Source: Oscillospiraceae bacterium
GTDB taxonomy: Bacteria; Bacillota; Clostridia; Oscillospirales; Ruminococcaceae
NCBI GenBank assembly: GCA_017848055.1
Contig: JAGALZ010000025.1
Coordinates: 17,012 to 81,011, forward strand
Direction of reading: 5' to 3'
DNA length: 64,000 bases
The translations under genes and the position numbers were made by a program. The notes under the pieces are model-generated. The model had not been told where the DNA came from, ran no database searches, and saw only the letters and a list, made by a program, of their open reading frames with translations. Of this stretch, positions 48,596-58,808 are shown piece after piece (positions within the stretch are counted from its first letter, which is position 1; every line of letters begins with the position of its first letter).

Positions 48596-49138
48596 TTACA
48601 GATATTTTATCAGTGAGCTTTCATCAGCACACACGTTGCGGTATTTGTTTGCCGCACCCTCAAGGATGTTTGCATACGGATATACAGTAAGCATTACTTC
48701 GCCGTCCTCGATATCGGTGTAGCAGGGGGTGAAAGAAAAGTGAAGCTGTCTTTTAAGCTTTTGCTCAAAGCGCTTCTCTTCATCCTTGTCAAGCTCAAGT
48801 CCGCTTTGCAGCGTAATATCGGAAAACTTCGCCTGATAGACGTGTTTGCCGTCTTTTTTTTCAACAAGCGAAAGCTTTTTCTTTATGGTGGTCTGTCTTC
48901 CGCCGATAAAGCAGTTGAGCGTGATATCCTTGACGGTGAAGCTTCCGTTTTCGATGGAGTCACCCGATATCGCAACACACAGCCCCTTGTCCGACTCATC
49001 GCCGACATTGTCAATATCAAACTTGAACGGCAATCCGTGAATCATTGCGGCACCGAGGCTTACAAATCTCAGAGAGGGCATATTTGCGCCATATTGCCTT
49101 TCAAGCTCCTTCTTTACTCTTGTGAATATATTATTCAT
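48596..49138 (-). CDS. Conserved-looking hypothetical protein
   Basis: 180 residues from the ATG at 49138, overlapping the end of the galactokinase gene by eight bases. It is soluble and mixed alpha/beta, with a basic amphipathic start (NNIFTRVKKELERQYGANMP) and no catalytic motif I can name. I do not recognise the family. Its place between galK and trmB suggests only co-transcription. Confidence 0.65.
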   Translation of the reverse strand: MNNIFTRVKKELERQYGANMPSLRFVSLGAAMIHGLPFKFDIDNVGDESDKGLCVAISGDSIENGSFTVKDITLNCFIGGRQTTIKKKLSLVEKKDGKHVYQAKFSDITLQSGLELDKDEEKRFEQKLKRQLHFSFTPCYTDIEDGEVMLTVYPYANILEGAANKYRNVCADESSLIKYL

Positions 49139-50378
49139 CGTCAACAGCTACCTCTGTGCCGCCGATGCCTCTTACAGAGAGTACATAGCAGCTACCGTCA
49201 CCGAAAAGATTCTCCATAGCGTTTGTAAACTCGTCAAGCTTGCTGTCGGGAACAAATGCCTGAATGGTTCCCGCAAATCCGCCGCCGTGAACTCTGCACG
49301 CACCCTCGCCCTTGAGGATACTCTTAGCGGTGTAAAGTGCAAGAGAAAGTCCCTGGTTTTCAGGCTGTGAGCAGGCAAAGATATTCTGAAGATAGCAATA
49401 TGAGCTGTTGCCCGATTCGTTCACGAGAGAAAGAAATGTATTGATATCTCCGTCCTTAAGGGCCTGAGCTTCCTTTACAACTCGCTTGTTGTCGTCAAAG
49501 AAATGAAGCGCTCTGAGCACAGCTCTGTCGCCGCAGGCTTCCCTTACCTTGTCTATTTTCTGCAGAAGCTGAGTTTTGGTAATTTCACGGAGTGTGGTCT
49601 TTCCGAAAAGCTTAGCAACAGACTTCATCTCTTTCGGGATTGCCGCATATTCTGGTGTGAGGTCTGCATGGCTGCCCTTTGTGTCAACGATGCAAAGAGA
49701 ATAGCCGTACTTTGTGAAATCGACATCAATAGCTTCGATGGCAGGATTTGCTGTGTCCTCAAAGTCGATAGTGATAAAGCTTCCGACTGATGATGCCATC
49801 TGGTCCATAAGTCCCGAAGGCTTGCCGAAATACTCATTCTCCGCAAACTGCGCAATCTGGGCAATCTTCACGTCATCAACTGCGCCGCCGTTGTAAAGTC
49901 CGTTGAGGATAGAGCCGATAAGCACCTCGAATGCCGCAGATGATGAAAGTCCCGAGCCCTTGAGTACATTCGAGGTTGTGTATGCCTTGAAACCTCCGAT
50001 TTTAAAGCCGTTTCTTTCAAAGCCTGCCGCAACACCACGAATAAGCGAAGCCGATGTGTTCTTTTCTTCCTCGCATACAGAAAGGTCGTCAAGGCTTACA
50101 TTGTCAGCCTCAAAGCCTTCAGATTTTACTAAGATAATGTTGTCATCAGTTGGAACTACTACTGCAATAACGTCCAGTGATACGCCCGCTGCCATTACCT
50201 TTCCGCAGTTGTGGTCTGTGTGGTTGCCGCATACCTCGCTTCTTCCCGGCGCTGAGAAAAATCTCAGATTTTCTTCCTCACCGAAAATCGCCTCAAAGTT
50301 TTCTATCGCCTGACGGTAACGCTTAGTCTGCTGCTGTGCCGCTCCGCCGTAAACCTCATTAAGAGTATGTAATGACAT
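49131..50378 (-). CDS. galK: Galactokinase-family GHMP kinase
   Basis: 415 residues. GHMP motif 1 is APGRSEVCGNHTDHN, motif 2 (phosphate loop) KGSGLSSSAAFEV and motif 3 HGGGFAGTIQAFV. The first motif differs from the standard GEHTDYN by Glu to Asn and Tyr to His, a form met in clostridial galactokinases. It phosphorylates galactose at C1 in the Leloir pathway, though galT and galE are not adjacent. Own promoter. Confidence 0.85.
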   Translation of the reverse strand: MSLHTLNEVYGGAAQQQTKRYRQAIENFEAIFGEEENLRFFSAPGRSEVCGNHTDHNCGKVMAAGVSLDVIAVVVPTDDNIILVKSEGFEADNVSLDDLSVCEEEKNTSASLIRGVAAGFERNGFKIGGFKAYTTSNVLKGSGLSSSAAFEVLIGSILNGLYNGGAVDDVKIAQIAQFAENEYFGKPSGLMDQMASSVGSFITIDFEDTANPAIEAIDVDFTKYGYSLCIVDTKGSHADLTPEYAAIPKEMKSVAKLFGKTTLREITKTQLLQKIDKVREACGDRAVLRALHFFDDNKRVVKEAQALKDGDINTFLSLVNESGNSSYCYLQNIFACSQPENQGLSLALYTAKSILKGEGACRVHGGGFAGTIQAFVPDSKLDEFTNAMENLFGDGSCYVLSVRGIGGTEVAVDDE

Positions 50379-50412
50379 CTAAAATGCCCTCCCGTAATTT
50401 TTATCAAACTCA

Positions 50413-50441
50413 ATTATAACATATCATTCAAGAAGTTACAA
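50413..50441 (-). promoter_or_regulatory. Promoter of galK
   Basis: Minus strand TTGTAA (50436-50441), 17-base spacer, TATAAT (50413-50418). It lies directly beyond element D. Confidence 0.75.
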
Positions 50442-50455
50442 CATATTTTTCAATA

Positions 50456-50758
50456 AAACCATCCGTATAAGGGTAATATTCATATAAGCTATGTATATTA
50501 TCGGGGGAAACCTTTCTGAAGAAAGTTTCTCCCCCGAACCCCCTTACAAAGACTTTTAATATGATTTCAGCCCCATAGGGTACCTATCACAATCACGAGA
50601 ATTTCAAAACGTTCTCCTTGATGTGTACCCTATGGGGCTGAAATTTTATTACAAAAGTTTTAGGAAAGGAGTTTGAGGAATAACCCTTTTTCAAAAGGGT
50701 TTTCCTCAATAATACATATAAAGCTCATATATAAGTATTACCCTTGTGCGAATGGTTT
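50456..50758. repeat. Palindromic intergenic element, copy D (complete)
   Basis: A perfect 20-bp core, ATTTCAGCCCCATAGGGTAC (50564-50583), with complement at 50625-50644; inner stem GAGAA/TTCTC. Left side hairpin GGGGGAAAC...CTCCCCC (50502-50536); right side hairpin AACCC...GGGTT within GAGGAA/TTCCTC (50672-50707). The outer arms pair imperfectly over about 45 bases, including AAGGGTAATA (50469-50478) against TATTACCCTT (50736-50745). It lies six bases after the stop codon of the 50765 gene and in front of the galK promoter. Confidence 0.93.
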
Positions 50759-50764
50759 GCTGAA

Positions 50765-51040
50765 TTACTGCTGTGGGTGCACCTTTAAAAACTCCATATA
50801 CTGATTTTCAATCCATTCGATAAGCTGTTCGAGTCCCTGGGCGGTAAGCTCGAAATCGGCAGTTGCGATGATTTCGTCCTCGCTTATACAATCGAGAGCA
50901 AACTCGCTGTACCAGATTTTACAGTGGAGATTTCCGTCGGGGAAAATCTTATATCTGAAAATCTTATCGATAGAGCCTGAGTATTTGTTTTTACTTTCGA
51001 AGTAGTATATGGTAGGCAGGTCAAGAATTGTGCTTGCCAT
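50765..51040 (-). CDS. Small hypothetical protein
   Basis: 91 residues, cytoplasmic and acidic. IYYFESKNKYSGSIDKIFRY and LHCKIWYSEFALDC suggest beta-strands, with an amphipathic helix at the end (AQGLEQLIEWIENQYMEFLK). I do not recognise it. Four bases downstream of the phosphohexomutase gene, so transcribed with it. Confidence 0.7.
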   Translation of the reverse strand: MASTILDLPTIYYFESKNKYSGSIDKIFRYKIFPDGNLHCKIWYSEFALDCISEDEIIATADFELTAQGLEQLIEWIENQYMEFLKVHPQQ

Positions 51041-51044
51041 CTCT

Positions 51045-52778
51045 TTAGAAACCTAAGATAGCCTTGAAGTCATCGGAAAGCTTTACTTCAAGCTCGCAAG
51101 CGGCATTTCTGTCAGCAGCGATAGTAGTGTAGTAAGCCTTGATTTTAGGCTCTGTTCCTGAAGGACGGATGATAACTGTAGCACCCTGCTCGAGAGTGAA
51201 TGCTAAAACGTCGGACTTAGGAAGGGTGAGTGTAGTCTTTTCGCCTGTCTTTGTGCAGACCTTTTCGCTTGCAACGTAGTCAGCGATTTCGAGGACCTCA
51301 AGACCAGCTATAGCCTTAGGAGGATTTGTACGAAGACCAGTCATAATTTCCTTCATACGCTCCATACCTGATTCACCCTCGCAGGTGAAGCTCTTCTGGG
51401 TGTGAACGTAGTTTCCGTACTTTTTGTACATATTCTCTCTTGCTTCAAGAAGAGTGATGCCCTTTGTGCGGTAGAATGCAGCCATCTCACAGATGAGCAT
51501 TGAGCCTACAACAGCGTCCTTATCTCTTACATAAGAGCCTGCAAGGTAGCCGTAGCTCTCTTCAAAGCCGAAGATGTATCTCCAAGCCTCGCCCTCGTCC
51601 TCGAGGAAGCCAATCTGCTCGCCGATGAACTTGAAGCCTGTGAGAACTTCTCTCATTTCAACTGAGTATTCCTCACAGATTTTCTTTACGATATCTGTAG
51701 TAACGATAGTCTTAACAGCAACAGGTCTTTCAGGCATTGTGCCGTTCTTTGTTCTTTCCTCGCAGATGTACTGGAGAAGCATTGCACCTACTTCGTTACC
51801 TGTGAAGAGAACATAGCTTCCGTCAGGAGCAGGAACAGCGATACCAACTCTGTCGCAGTCAGGGTCTGTAGCAAGGAGAAGGTCAGGCTTTACTTCGTTG
51901 CAAAGCTCAAGACCCTTCTGGAGTGCTTCCTTGATTTCAGGGTTAGGGAATGGGCAGGTAGGGAAGTTTCCGTCAGGATTTTCCTGCTCAGGAACAACTG
52001 TTACCTCGGAAATTCCAATCTTCTTGAGAATAGCTCTTACCGGCTTGTTGCCCGAGCCGTTGAGAGGAGTGTAAACAACCTTCAGTCCGCTGTCTGCAAC
52101 AAGGTCAGTGTGAACGCCCTGCTTTGAAACCTCTTCAAGGTACGCGTCGATAACGTCCTGACCGATAAGATTAATCATACCGCTCTTTACGCCTTCCTCA
52201 AAGTCAATTCTCTTAGCACCACCGAACATTTCAACAGCGTTAATCTTTTCAATAACTGTGTTAGCAACATCAAGTGTAATCTGACAGCCGTCCTCGCCGT
52301 AAACCTTGTAGCCGTTATACTTGGCAGGGTTGTGGGACGCAGTAACTACGATACCTGCGTTGCACTTTAAGTATCTTACTGCCCATGAGAGCATTGGTGT
52401 AGGCATAAGCTCAGGGTAGATGTAAGCCTTGATTCCGTTAGCAGCGAGTACACAAGCTGCTTCCTTTGCGAAAACGTCAGACTTGATTCTGCTGTCGTAA
52501 GCGATAGCAACGCAGCCGTTTTCGAAAGAGCCGTTTACATAGTCAGCAAGTCCCTGTGTAGCACGTCTGATTGTGTAAACGTTGAGTCTGTAGGTGCCTG
52601 CTCCGATAACACCACGAAGTCCTCCTGTACCAAACTCGAGGTCACGGTAGAATCTGTCGTTGATTGCCTCAGCGTCGTCTGCAATTGCAGCAAGCTCTGC
52701 CTGAAGGTCAGCGTCGTCAACAGCCTTTTCGCACCAGATGCTGTAAAGCTCTTTTTCCTTAGGTGAAAGTATCATCAT
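51045..52778 (-). CDS. Phosphoglucomutase/phosphomannomutase
   Basis: 577 residues, GGAGG upstream. All four alpha-D-phosphohexomutase domains are present: the sugar-entry region GTGGLRGVIGAGTYRLN, the active-site serine in VVTASHNPAKYNGYK, the metal loop ATDPDCDRVGI, the sugar-binding loop GFEESYGY and the phosphate loop RPSGTEPKIKAY. It interconverts glucose 1- and 6-phosphate, or the mannose pair; length and motifs favour the PgcA-type glucomutase. Together with galK it feeds galactose into glycolysis. Confidence 0.93.
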   Translation of the reverse strand: MMILSPKEKELYSIWCEKAVDDADLQAELAAIADDAEAINDRFYRDLEFGTGGLRGVIGAGTYRLNVYTIRRATQGLADYVNGSFENGCVAIAYDSRIKSDVFAKEAACVLAANGIKAYIYPELMPTPMLSWAVRYLKCNAGIVVTASHNPAKYNGYKVYGEDGCQITLDVANTVIEKINAVEMFGGAKRIDFEEGVKSGMINLIGQDVIDAYLEEVSKQGVHTDLVADSGLKVVYTPLNGSGNKPVRAILKKIGISEVTVVPEQENPDGNFPTCPFPNPEIKEALQKGLELCNEVKPDLLLATDPDCDRVGIAVPAPDGSYVLFTGNEVGAMLLQYICEERTKNGTMPERPVAVKTIVTTDIVKKICEEYSVEMREVLTGFKFIGEQIGFLEDEGEAWRYIFGFEESYGYLAGSYVRDKDAVVGSMLICEMAAFYRTKGITLLEARENMYKKYGNYVHTQKSFTCEGESGMERMKEIMTGLRTNPPKAIAGLEVLEIADYVASEKVCTKTGEKTTLTLPKSDVLAFTLEQGATVIIRPSGTEPKIKAYYTTIAADRNAACELEVKLSDDFKAILGF

Positions 52779-52846
52779 TTATTCCTCCGTTTCGATGCAT
52801 AAATCTGTTATGCACCACAAATTATACATAATAAATAGATAGTAAT

Positions 52847-52874
52847 ATTATATCACATTTTTGAAATCTTGCAA
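52847..52874 (-). promoter_or_regulatory. Promoter of the phosphohexomutase gene
   Basis: Minus strand TTGCAA (52869-52874), 16-base spacer, TATAAT (52847-52852). Confidence 0.7.
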
Positions 52875-52992
52875 GAGTCAAAAAGTGTTTTTAGATAATT
52901 TTTATGTTTGTAACGTTTTCGCACTTGTAATCTCTGTTGAAATGCGATAGAATAATATTATGAATATTAAATGATGAAAGGAGCAACCGGCT

Positions 52993-53934
52993 ATGAATGG
53001 AGATTCCTACATTAAATCAACCGGCTTTTTCAAAAGCTCAAACGGCATAAGCGACATAAAATATTACATCTATACTCCGAAGGTAAAACCGATTGCCGCA
53101 ATGCAGATTGTTCACGGAATGTGTGAGTTTGTTGAAAGATACGAGGAGTTTATAGAATTTCTCTGTCAAAACGGTATCGCCGTTTTCGGAAACGACCACA
53201 TCGGTCACGGCTCGTCTGTAAAGACAAACGACGACCTCGGTTACTTCTTTACACCGAGCGGCTGGAAGGATATGATAGCCGACACAAGAAAAATGCTCCT
53301 TCTTGGAAAGGAACGCTTCTGCGAGCTACCGATTATTATGTTCGGACACAGCATGGGAAGCTTTGTCGCAAGAGCTTGTATGGTGAAGTTCCCCAAGCTC
53401 ATAGACTGTGTAATCCTCAGCGGAACGGGAAGCGGAATACCTGCCGCAACCGCATCGCTTGCACTTGTCGAGAGCTTGATAAAGGTCAAGGGTGAAAGAC
53501 ACAGAAGCGACACGATATGGAATATTGCTTTCGGAAAATTCAATTCTCATATCTCAATGCCCAGAACGCAGTCTGACTGGCTTACAAGAGATAAGGACAA
53601 GGTAAGAGAGTTTATATCTGATATAAAGTGCGTCACAATCTTTACGCTCAACGGTATGCTCAATCTTACAAAGCTGATGACATATGTAAACCAGGACAGA
53701 TGGTACGAGAATGTCGATAAGGAAATCCCCGTGCTTATGATGTCTGGCACCGAAGACCCGGTCGGCGACTGGGGAGAGGGCGTTATGACCGTGTATGAAA
53801 ACTTAAAGAAAAAGGGTGCGAATGTTGCACTTAAGCTTTACGACGACTGCCGTCACGAGCTTACAAACGAGCTTAACAGACAGGACGTTTATTCGGACGT
53901 TCTGACAGCACTCAAAAAGACACTTGAAATCTAG
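52993..53934 (+). CDS. Alpha/beta hydrolase (monoacylglycerol lipase-like)
   Basis: 313 residues. The serine hydrolase nucleophile elbow is FGHSMGSFVARA, the oxyanion region QIVHGMCEFVERYEEF and the catalytic Asp and His in MMSGTEDPVGDWG and YDDCRHELTNE. The set fits the lysophospholipase/monoacylglycerol lipase group. No signal peptide. AAAGGAG upstream. Followed after 17 bases by the ComM-like gene. Confidence 0.88.
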   Translation: MNGDSYIKSTGFFKSSNGISDIKYYIYTPKVKPIAAMQIVHGMCEFVERYEEFIEFLCQNGIAVFGNDHIGHGSSVKTNDDLGYFFTPSGWKDMIADTRKMLLLGKERFCELPIIMFGHSMGSFVARACMVKFPKLIDCVILSGTGSGIPAATASLALVESLIKVKGERHRSDTIWNIAFGKFNSHISMPRTQSDWLTRDKDKVREFISDIKCVTIFTLNGMLNLTKLMTYVNQDRWYENVDKEIPVLMMSGTEDPVGDWGEGVMTVYENLKKKGANVALKLYDDCRHELTNELNRQDVYSDVLTALKKTLEI

Positions 53935-53951
53935 AAAAGAAGTGAAATTAT

Positions 53952-55478
53952 ATGTTTGCAAAAATAAACAGTATGGGGCTTCTGGGGCTTAATGCCTATC
54001 CCGTCTATGTGGAAATCGAAGCGAGCCGTGGGCTTGAAAGCCTTGATATTGTCGGGCTTGCCGATGTTGCGGTAAAGGAAAGCCGTGAGAGAATAAAAAG
54101 TGCATTCCGTTCATCGGGCGTTCCGTTCCCGAAGGCAAGACTTATGGTGAATCTTGCACCTGCCGACGTTAAGAAATCAGGCTCGGTACACGACCTTTCA
54201 ATCGCCGTTGCAATACTTTCCGCGCAGGGACTTGTAACAGAAAAGCAGCTTGACAAGTCAGCGTTTATCGGTGAGGTTTCGTTGGGCGGAGAAATAAGAC
54301 CTGTGAGCGGTGTGCTGCCAATGACGCTTATGGCAAAATCCCAGGGAATAACCGAGGTGTTTGTACCGAAGGGGAACGCATTTGAAGCGTCGGTAGTTGA
54401 CGGAATTGCCGTATACGGCGTAGAGTCGCTCTCGGAGCTTATTCTGCATCTTGGCGGAAAGGCTCTTATCGAGCCTATGAAGAAGTATGAGGCGAAGGAA
54501 ACCGATTATTTCTCTGACCTCGATTTTGCCGACGTAAAGGGACAGCAGACAGCCAAGAAGGCACTCGAAATTGCCGCCTGCGGAGGACACAATGTGCTTA
54601 TGGTGGGCGCTCCCGGCTCGGGAAAAAGTATGCTCGCAAAGAGAATGCCGTCGATACTCCCTCAGATGACTTTTGAGGAGTCTGTTGAAACAACAAACAT
54701 TCACTCAATATCTGGTATTCTGAACCCCGAAACTCCGCTTGTTACCAAAAGACCGTTCCGTTCACCCCATCACACAATCTCGCCTGCGGGACTCAGCGGA
54801 GGCGGCTCCGTGCCACGTCCCGGAGAGATTTCACTTGCACATAACGGACTTCTGTTTTTAGATGAGCTTGCAGAATTTTCAAGACAGACTCTTGAAATTC
54901 TCCGTCAGCCGCTTGAAGACCAGAAGGTGACAATCTCAAGAGTTTCGGGAAGTATTACATATCCTTGTTCTATTATGCTTATCGCTGCTATGAATCCCTG
55001 CCCGTGCGGATACTACGGACATCCCACAAAAAAGTGTATCTGCTCGCAGAAGCAGGTGTCTAATTATCTTTCGAAAATCAGCGGCCCTGTGCTTGACAGA
55101 TTCGATATACATCTCGAGGTAGCTCCCGTTGAGTACGACAGCCTCTCGTCAACAGTCAAGGAGGAGTCGTCTGCTCAGATAAGAGAACGTGTGCAAAGAG
55201 CAAGAGAAATCCAGAACGAAAGATATAAGGGCACATCGGTTACCTGTAACGCAAGAATTACTTCGGATATAATCCACGAGGTCTGCGTTATGACAGACGC
55301 CGCAAATGATATGCTGAGAGGTGTGTTCGACAGACTCGGTCTTTCGGCAAGAGCTTATGACAGAATACTTAAGGTCGCTCGAACTATCGCCGATATGGAC
55401 AATTCTCCCGTCATCGATAAGAAGCATATCGCACAGGCCGTCCAGTACAGAAGTCTTGACAGAAAGTACTGGAACTGA
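53952..55478 (+). CDS. YifB/ComM-like Mg-chelatase AAA+ ATPase
   Basis: 508 residues. An N-terminal domain of Lon-protease fold (DIVGLADVAVKESRERIKSA, VNLAPADVKKSG) precedes an AAA+ module with Walker A VGAPGSGKSMLAKRMP, Walker B GLLFLDELAEF and FRSPHHTISPAGLSGGG. A Cys-rich NPCPCGYYGHPTKKCICS stretch and a C-terminal lid complete it. ComM is a branch-migration helicase that extends donor DNA during natural transformation; together with comEC and the Tad genes this hints at competence. Confidence 0.93.
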   Translation: MFAKINSMGLLGLNAYPVYVEIEASRGLESLDIVGLADVAVKESRERIKSAFRSSGVPFPKARLMVNLAPADVKKSGSVHDLSIAVAILSAQGLVTEKQLDKSAFIGEVSLGGEIRPVSGVLPMTLMAKSQGITEVFVPKGNAFEASVVDGIAVYGVESLSELILHLGGKALIEPMKKYEAKETDYFSDLDFADVKGQQTAKKALEIAACGGHNVLMVGAPGSGKSMLAKRMPSILPQMTFEESVETTNIHSISGILNPETPLVTKRPFRSPHHTISPAGLSGGGSVPRPGEISLAHNGLLFLDELAEFSRQTLEILRQPLEDQKVTISRVSGSITYPCSIMLIAAMNPCPCGYYGHPTKKCICSQKQVSNYLSKISGPVLDRFDIHLEVAPVEYDSLSSTVKEESSAQIRERVQRAREIQNERYKGTSVTCNARITSDIIHEVCVMTDAANDMLRGVFDRLGLSARAYDRILKVARTIADMDNSPVIDKKHIAQAVQYRSLDRKYWN

Positions 55479-55501
55479 CAAGTAAATTTCGAAAAATGTC
55501 C

Positions 55502-55530
55502 TTGACATTCAAAAAAGTGTGTGCTATAAT
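55502..55530 (+). promoter_or_regulatory. Promoter of the leucine operon
   Basis: TTGACA (55502-55507), 17-base spacer, TATAAT (55525-55530). Confidence 0.92.
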
Positions 55531-55539
55531 GTGTTTAAC

Positions 55540-55830
55540 ACGTTGAAGCGGAAAAGTAATCATCGCAACGCTTTTCAGAGAGATGCCGTTTGGTGGAAGG
55601 CATCAGGCTTTAGATGACGAACTCGCCGCAGAGTGGCTGCGACCAAATCGCATTTTGCGAGAGTAAATGCAGACGGGTACTCCCGATACAGGGTTAGGAG
55701 TTATCGGACTCTAAAGGCGCATCTCTGGATTTCAAGAGATGAAAAAGAGTGGTACCGCGGAAGAATCATCGAATTGATGCTCTTTCGTCTCTTTGGAAAA
55801 CAAGGAGACGAAGGAGCTTTTTGTTTTTAA
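55540..55830 (+). promoter_or_regulatory. T-box leader of the leu operon (leucine specifier)
   Basis: T-box sequence AGAGTGGTACCGCGG at 55746-55760. The specifier region near 55615-55630 holds CTC (55622-55624), a leucine codon. A terminator stem CTCTTTCGTCTC/GAGACGAAGGAG (55780-55816) followed by TTTTTGTTTTT ends the leader. Leucine starvation, through uncharged tRNA-Leu, would allow read-through into leuACDB. Confidence 0.9.
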
Positions 55831-55856
55831 TCCAAGAAAACGGAGGTAAACAGACA

Positions 55857-57518
55857 ATGAAGAACATTTCAAAGTACGCCCCGCAGTTTTTCCCGATAGA
55901 AAAGCCACAGATGAAGTGGGCGCAGAAAAACAGAATAGAAAAAGCTCCGATATGGTGCTCGGTGGATTTGCGTGACGGAAACCAGGCGCTTATTATCCCG
56001 ATGAGCCTCGAGGAAAAGCTTGAGTTTTTTGAGCTTCTCGTGAAGGTCGGCTTCAAGGAGATTGAGGTAGGCTTTCCTGCCGCCTCTGAAACAGAGTATG
56101 CATTCTTAAGAGCACTTATCGACAGAAAGCTTATTCCCGACGACGTAACCGTTCAGGTGCTGACTCAGAGCCGTGAGCATATTATAAGAAAAACCTTTGA
56201 AGCACTCGACGGCTGTAAGAATGCGATTGTCCATCTCTACAACTCGACCTCACTTGCACAGCGTGAGCAGGTGTTCAGAAAGTCAAAGGAAGAGATTATG
56301 AAAATCGCTACCGACGGTGCTGAGCTTTTTGACAGGATTGCAAAGGAAACAGGCACAAATTACCGCTATGAGTATTCGCCCGAATCCTTTACAGGTACAG
56401 AGCCTGAGTTTGCACTCGAGGTGTGCAACGCAGTGCTGGATATCTGGAAGCCGACACCCGACAAAAAGGTTATCATAAACCTGCCCGTTACCGTTGAGCT
56501 TTCTTCTCCGCACGTCTATGCAAACCAGGTTGAGTATATGTGCGATAACCTCAAATACCGTGACAGCGTTGTTGTTTCGCTTCACCCGCATAATGACAGA
56601 GGCTGTGCTGTTGCGGACGCAGAGCTTGGCGTGCTGGCAGGTGCTGACAGAATTGAGGGAACTCTTTTCGGAAACGGCGAGAGAACAGGTAATGCAGATA
56701 TCGTAACTCTTGCACTCAATATGTACGCCCAGGGCGTTGACCCGAAGCTCGACCTTACAAATATGCCTAAAATCTGCGAGCTTTATGAAAGAGTGACCAG
56801 AATGCAGGTCTATGACAGACAGCCTTACGCAGGAAAGCTCGTGTTTGCGGCTTTCTCGGGCTCTCACCAGGACGCAATTGCCAAGGGTATGCACTTCCGT
56901 GAGGAAAAGGGCTGCGACACATGGACAGTTCCGTATCTTCCGATTGACCCCGGAGACGTCGGCAGAGAGTACGAAACCGACGTTATCCGCATAAACTCAC
57001 AGTCGGGCAAGGGCGGCATAGGTTATCTTCTTGAGCATAGCTTCGGATATGTCCTCCCTGCAAAGATGCGTGAAGAGGTCGGCTATACAGTAAAGAGCGT
57101 TTCCGACCACGCACACAGAGAGCTTTCACCGCAGGAGGTTCTCGACGTGTTCACAGAAACATATGTGAATATCAACACTCACATAAAGCTTATAGATTAC
57201 CACTTTGAAAGAAAACCGCAGATGACAGTTACTCTTACCGTTGAAATTGAAGGCGAGCAGAAAACTCTCACCGCAACAGGTAACGGTCGACTCGACGCTG
57301 TCAGCAATGCCGTCAAGGAACAGCTGGGCATCGAGTTTTCAAAGCTCACCTACGAGGAACACGCCCTTACAATGGGTTCGTCAGCGCAGGCTATCACTTA
57401 TGTAAGTATTACACTTGAGGACGGAAGAAAGGTCTGGGGAGCAGGTATCAGCGAAGACATCATCGCTTCTTCAATCAATGCACTCTTCTCAGCAGTAAAC
57501 CGCAGAATTGATAAGTAA
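55857..57518 (+). CDS. leuA: 2-isopropylmalate synthase (long LeuA2-type)
   Basis: 553 residues from the ATG at 55857 (CGGAGG upstream); an in-frame start at 55749 is inside the T-box and rejected. The catalytic barrel has [32 protein letters not shown] and the HxH metal site within it, [12 protein letters not shown], and [18 protein letters not shown] regulatory C-terminal domain of about 150 residues would bind leucine. The length and sequence fit the LeuA2 group, also known from actinobacteria and yeast, rather than the E. coli type. First step of leucine synthesis. Confidence 0.95.
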   Translation: MKNISKYAPQFFPIEKPQMKWAQKNRIEKAPIWCSVDLRDGNQALIIPMSLEEKLEFFELLVKVGFKEIEVGFPAASETEYAFLRALIDRKLIPDDVTVQVLTQSREHIIRKTFEALDGCKNAIVHLYNSTSLAQREQVFRKSKEEIMKIATDGAELFDRIAKETGTNYRYEYSPESFTGTEPEFALEVCNAVLDIWKPTPDKKVIINLPVTVELSSPHVYANQVEYMCDNLKYRDSVVVSLHPHNDRGCAVADAELGVLAGADRIEGTLFGNGERTGNADIVTLALNMYAQGVDPKLDLTNMPKICELYERVTRMQVYDRQPYAGKLVFAAFSGSHQDAIAKGMHFREEKGCDTWTVPYLPIDPGDVGREYETDVIRINSQSGKGGIGYLLEHSFGYVLPAKMREEVGYTVKSVSDHAHRELSPQEVLDVFTETYVNINTHIKLIDYHFERKPQMTVTLTVEIEGEQKTLTATGNGRLDAVSNAVKEQLGIEFSKLTYEEHALTMGSSAQAITYVSITLEDGRKVWGAGISEDIIASSINALFSAVNRRIDK

Positions 57519-57531
57519 GGAGATAATTGCT

Positions 57532-58791
57532 ATGGGTATGACAATGACACAGAAGCTGCTTGCAAACAGTGCAGGACTTGAAAAGGTTAAGGCAGGTCAG
57601 CTTATTAAGGCAAAGCTCAGTATGGTTCTGGGAAATGATATCACATCTCCCGTTGCTATCAATGAGTTTGAAAAGCACGGCTTTGACAGCGTGTTTGACA
57701 AGGGGAAAATCGCACTCGTTATGGATCACTTTGTTCCCAACAAGGACATAAAGGCAGCCCAGCAGACAAAGCAGTGCAGAATGTTTGCAAAGCAGTATGA
57801 TATTGATAATTATTTTGATGTAGGAGATATGGGAATAGAGCACGCACTCCTGCCTGAAAAAGGTCTCGTGGGCCCTGGCGACGTTGTAATCGGCGCTGAC
57901 TCGCATACTTGTACATACGGCGCACTCGGTGCTTTTTCAACCGGCGTAGGTTCCACAGATATGGCGGCAGGTATGGCAACGGGCGAGGCTTGGTTCAAGG
58001 TGCCTTCAGCAATAAAGATTAACCTCACAGGAAGTCTTCCCGAGTGCTGCAGCGGTAAGGATGTAATTCTCCACCTCATCGGAATGATAGGCGTTGACGG
58101 CGCACTCTACAAGTCGATGGAATTTACCGGTGATGGAGCACACAGCCTCTCAATCGACGACAGACTCTGCATCTGCAATATGGCTATCGAAGCAGGTGCG
58201 AAGAATGGCATTTTCGGCGTTGACGAAAAGACTCTCGAATACTGCAAGGGAAGATTTACAAGACCGATTGTTGCTTTCGAGGCAGACGAGGATGCTCAGT
58301 ATGACGAGGTCATCAATATAGACCTCTCATCACTCCAGCCGACAGTTGCCTGCCCTCATCTCCCTGAGAATACCAAGGTCGCAAACGAGCTTTCCGACAT
58401 AAAGATTGACCAGGTTGTTATCGGCTCCTGCACAAACGGAAGAATCTCCGATATGGCTGTTGCCGCTGAAATCTTAAAGGATAAGCATATTGCACCAGAT
58501 GTACGCTGCATAGTAATCCCTGCTACACAGAAGGTATACCTCGAGTGTATCGAAAAGGGCTATACAGAGATTTTTGTAAAGGCAGGCTGTGTTGTTTCGA
58601 CACCTACCTGCGGTCCGTGCCTCGGCGGATATATGGGAATACTCGCAGAGGATGAGGTTGCCGTTGCAACAACCAACAGAAACTTTGTCGGAAGAATGGG
58701 ACACGTTACCTCAAAGATTTATCTTGCAAGTCCCGCAACTGCCACTGCATCAGCTCTCAAGGGCTATGTATGCGACCCGAGAGATATATAG
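57532..58791 (+). CDS. leuC: 3-isopropylmalate dehydratase large subunit
   Basis: 419 residues from the ATG at 57532 with AAGGAG upstream. Aconitase-type iron-sulfur ligands are seen in [13 protein letters not shown] and [28 protein letters not shown] is the standard signature. The length matches the archaeal-type HacA/LeuC group of about 420 residues. Forms a complex with LeuD. Confidence 0.95.
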   Translation: MGMTMTQKLLANSAGLEKVKAGQLIKAKLSMVLGNDITSPVAINEFEKHGFDSVFDKGKIALVMDHFVPNKDIKAAQQTKQCRMFAKQYDIDNYFDVGDMGIEHALLPEKGLVGPGDVVIGADSHTCTYGALGAFSTGVGSTDMAAGMATGEAWFKVPSAIKINLTGSLPECCSGKDVILHLIGMIGVDGALYKSMEFTGDGAHSLSIDDRLCICNMAIEAGAKNGIFGVDEKTLEYCKGRFTRPIVAFEADEDAQYDEVINIDLSSLQPTVACPHLPENTKVANELSDIKIDQVVIGSCTNGRISDMAVAAEILKDKHIAPDVRCIVIPATQKVYLECIEKGYTEIFVKAGCVVSTPTCGPCLGGYMGILAEDEVAVATTNRNFVGRMGHVTSKIYLASPATATASALKGYVCDPRDI

Positions 58792-58808
58792 AAAGGTGGT
58801 ATGTGAAA

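Noticed and set aside
55633..55830. Small frame within the leu T-box and an extended LeuA start at 55749
   Set aside because: The region is a structured T-box leader with terminator; LeuA begins at 55857 behind CGGAGG.
56283..56894. Minus-strand 203-codon frame inside leuA
   Set aside because: Antisense of conserved LeuA sequence with no ribosome site or similarity.
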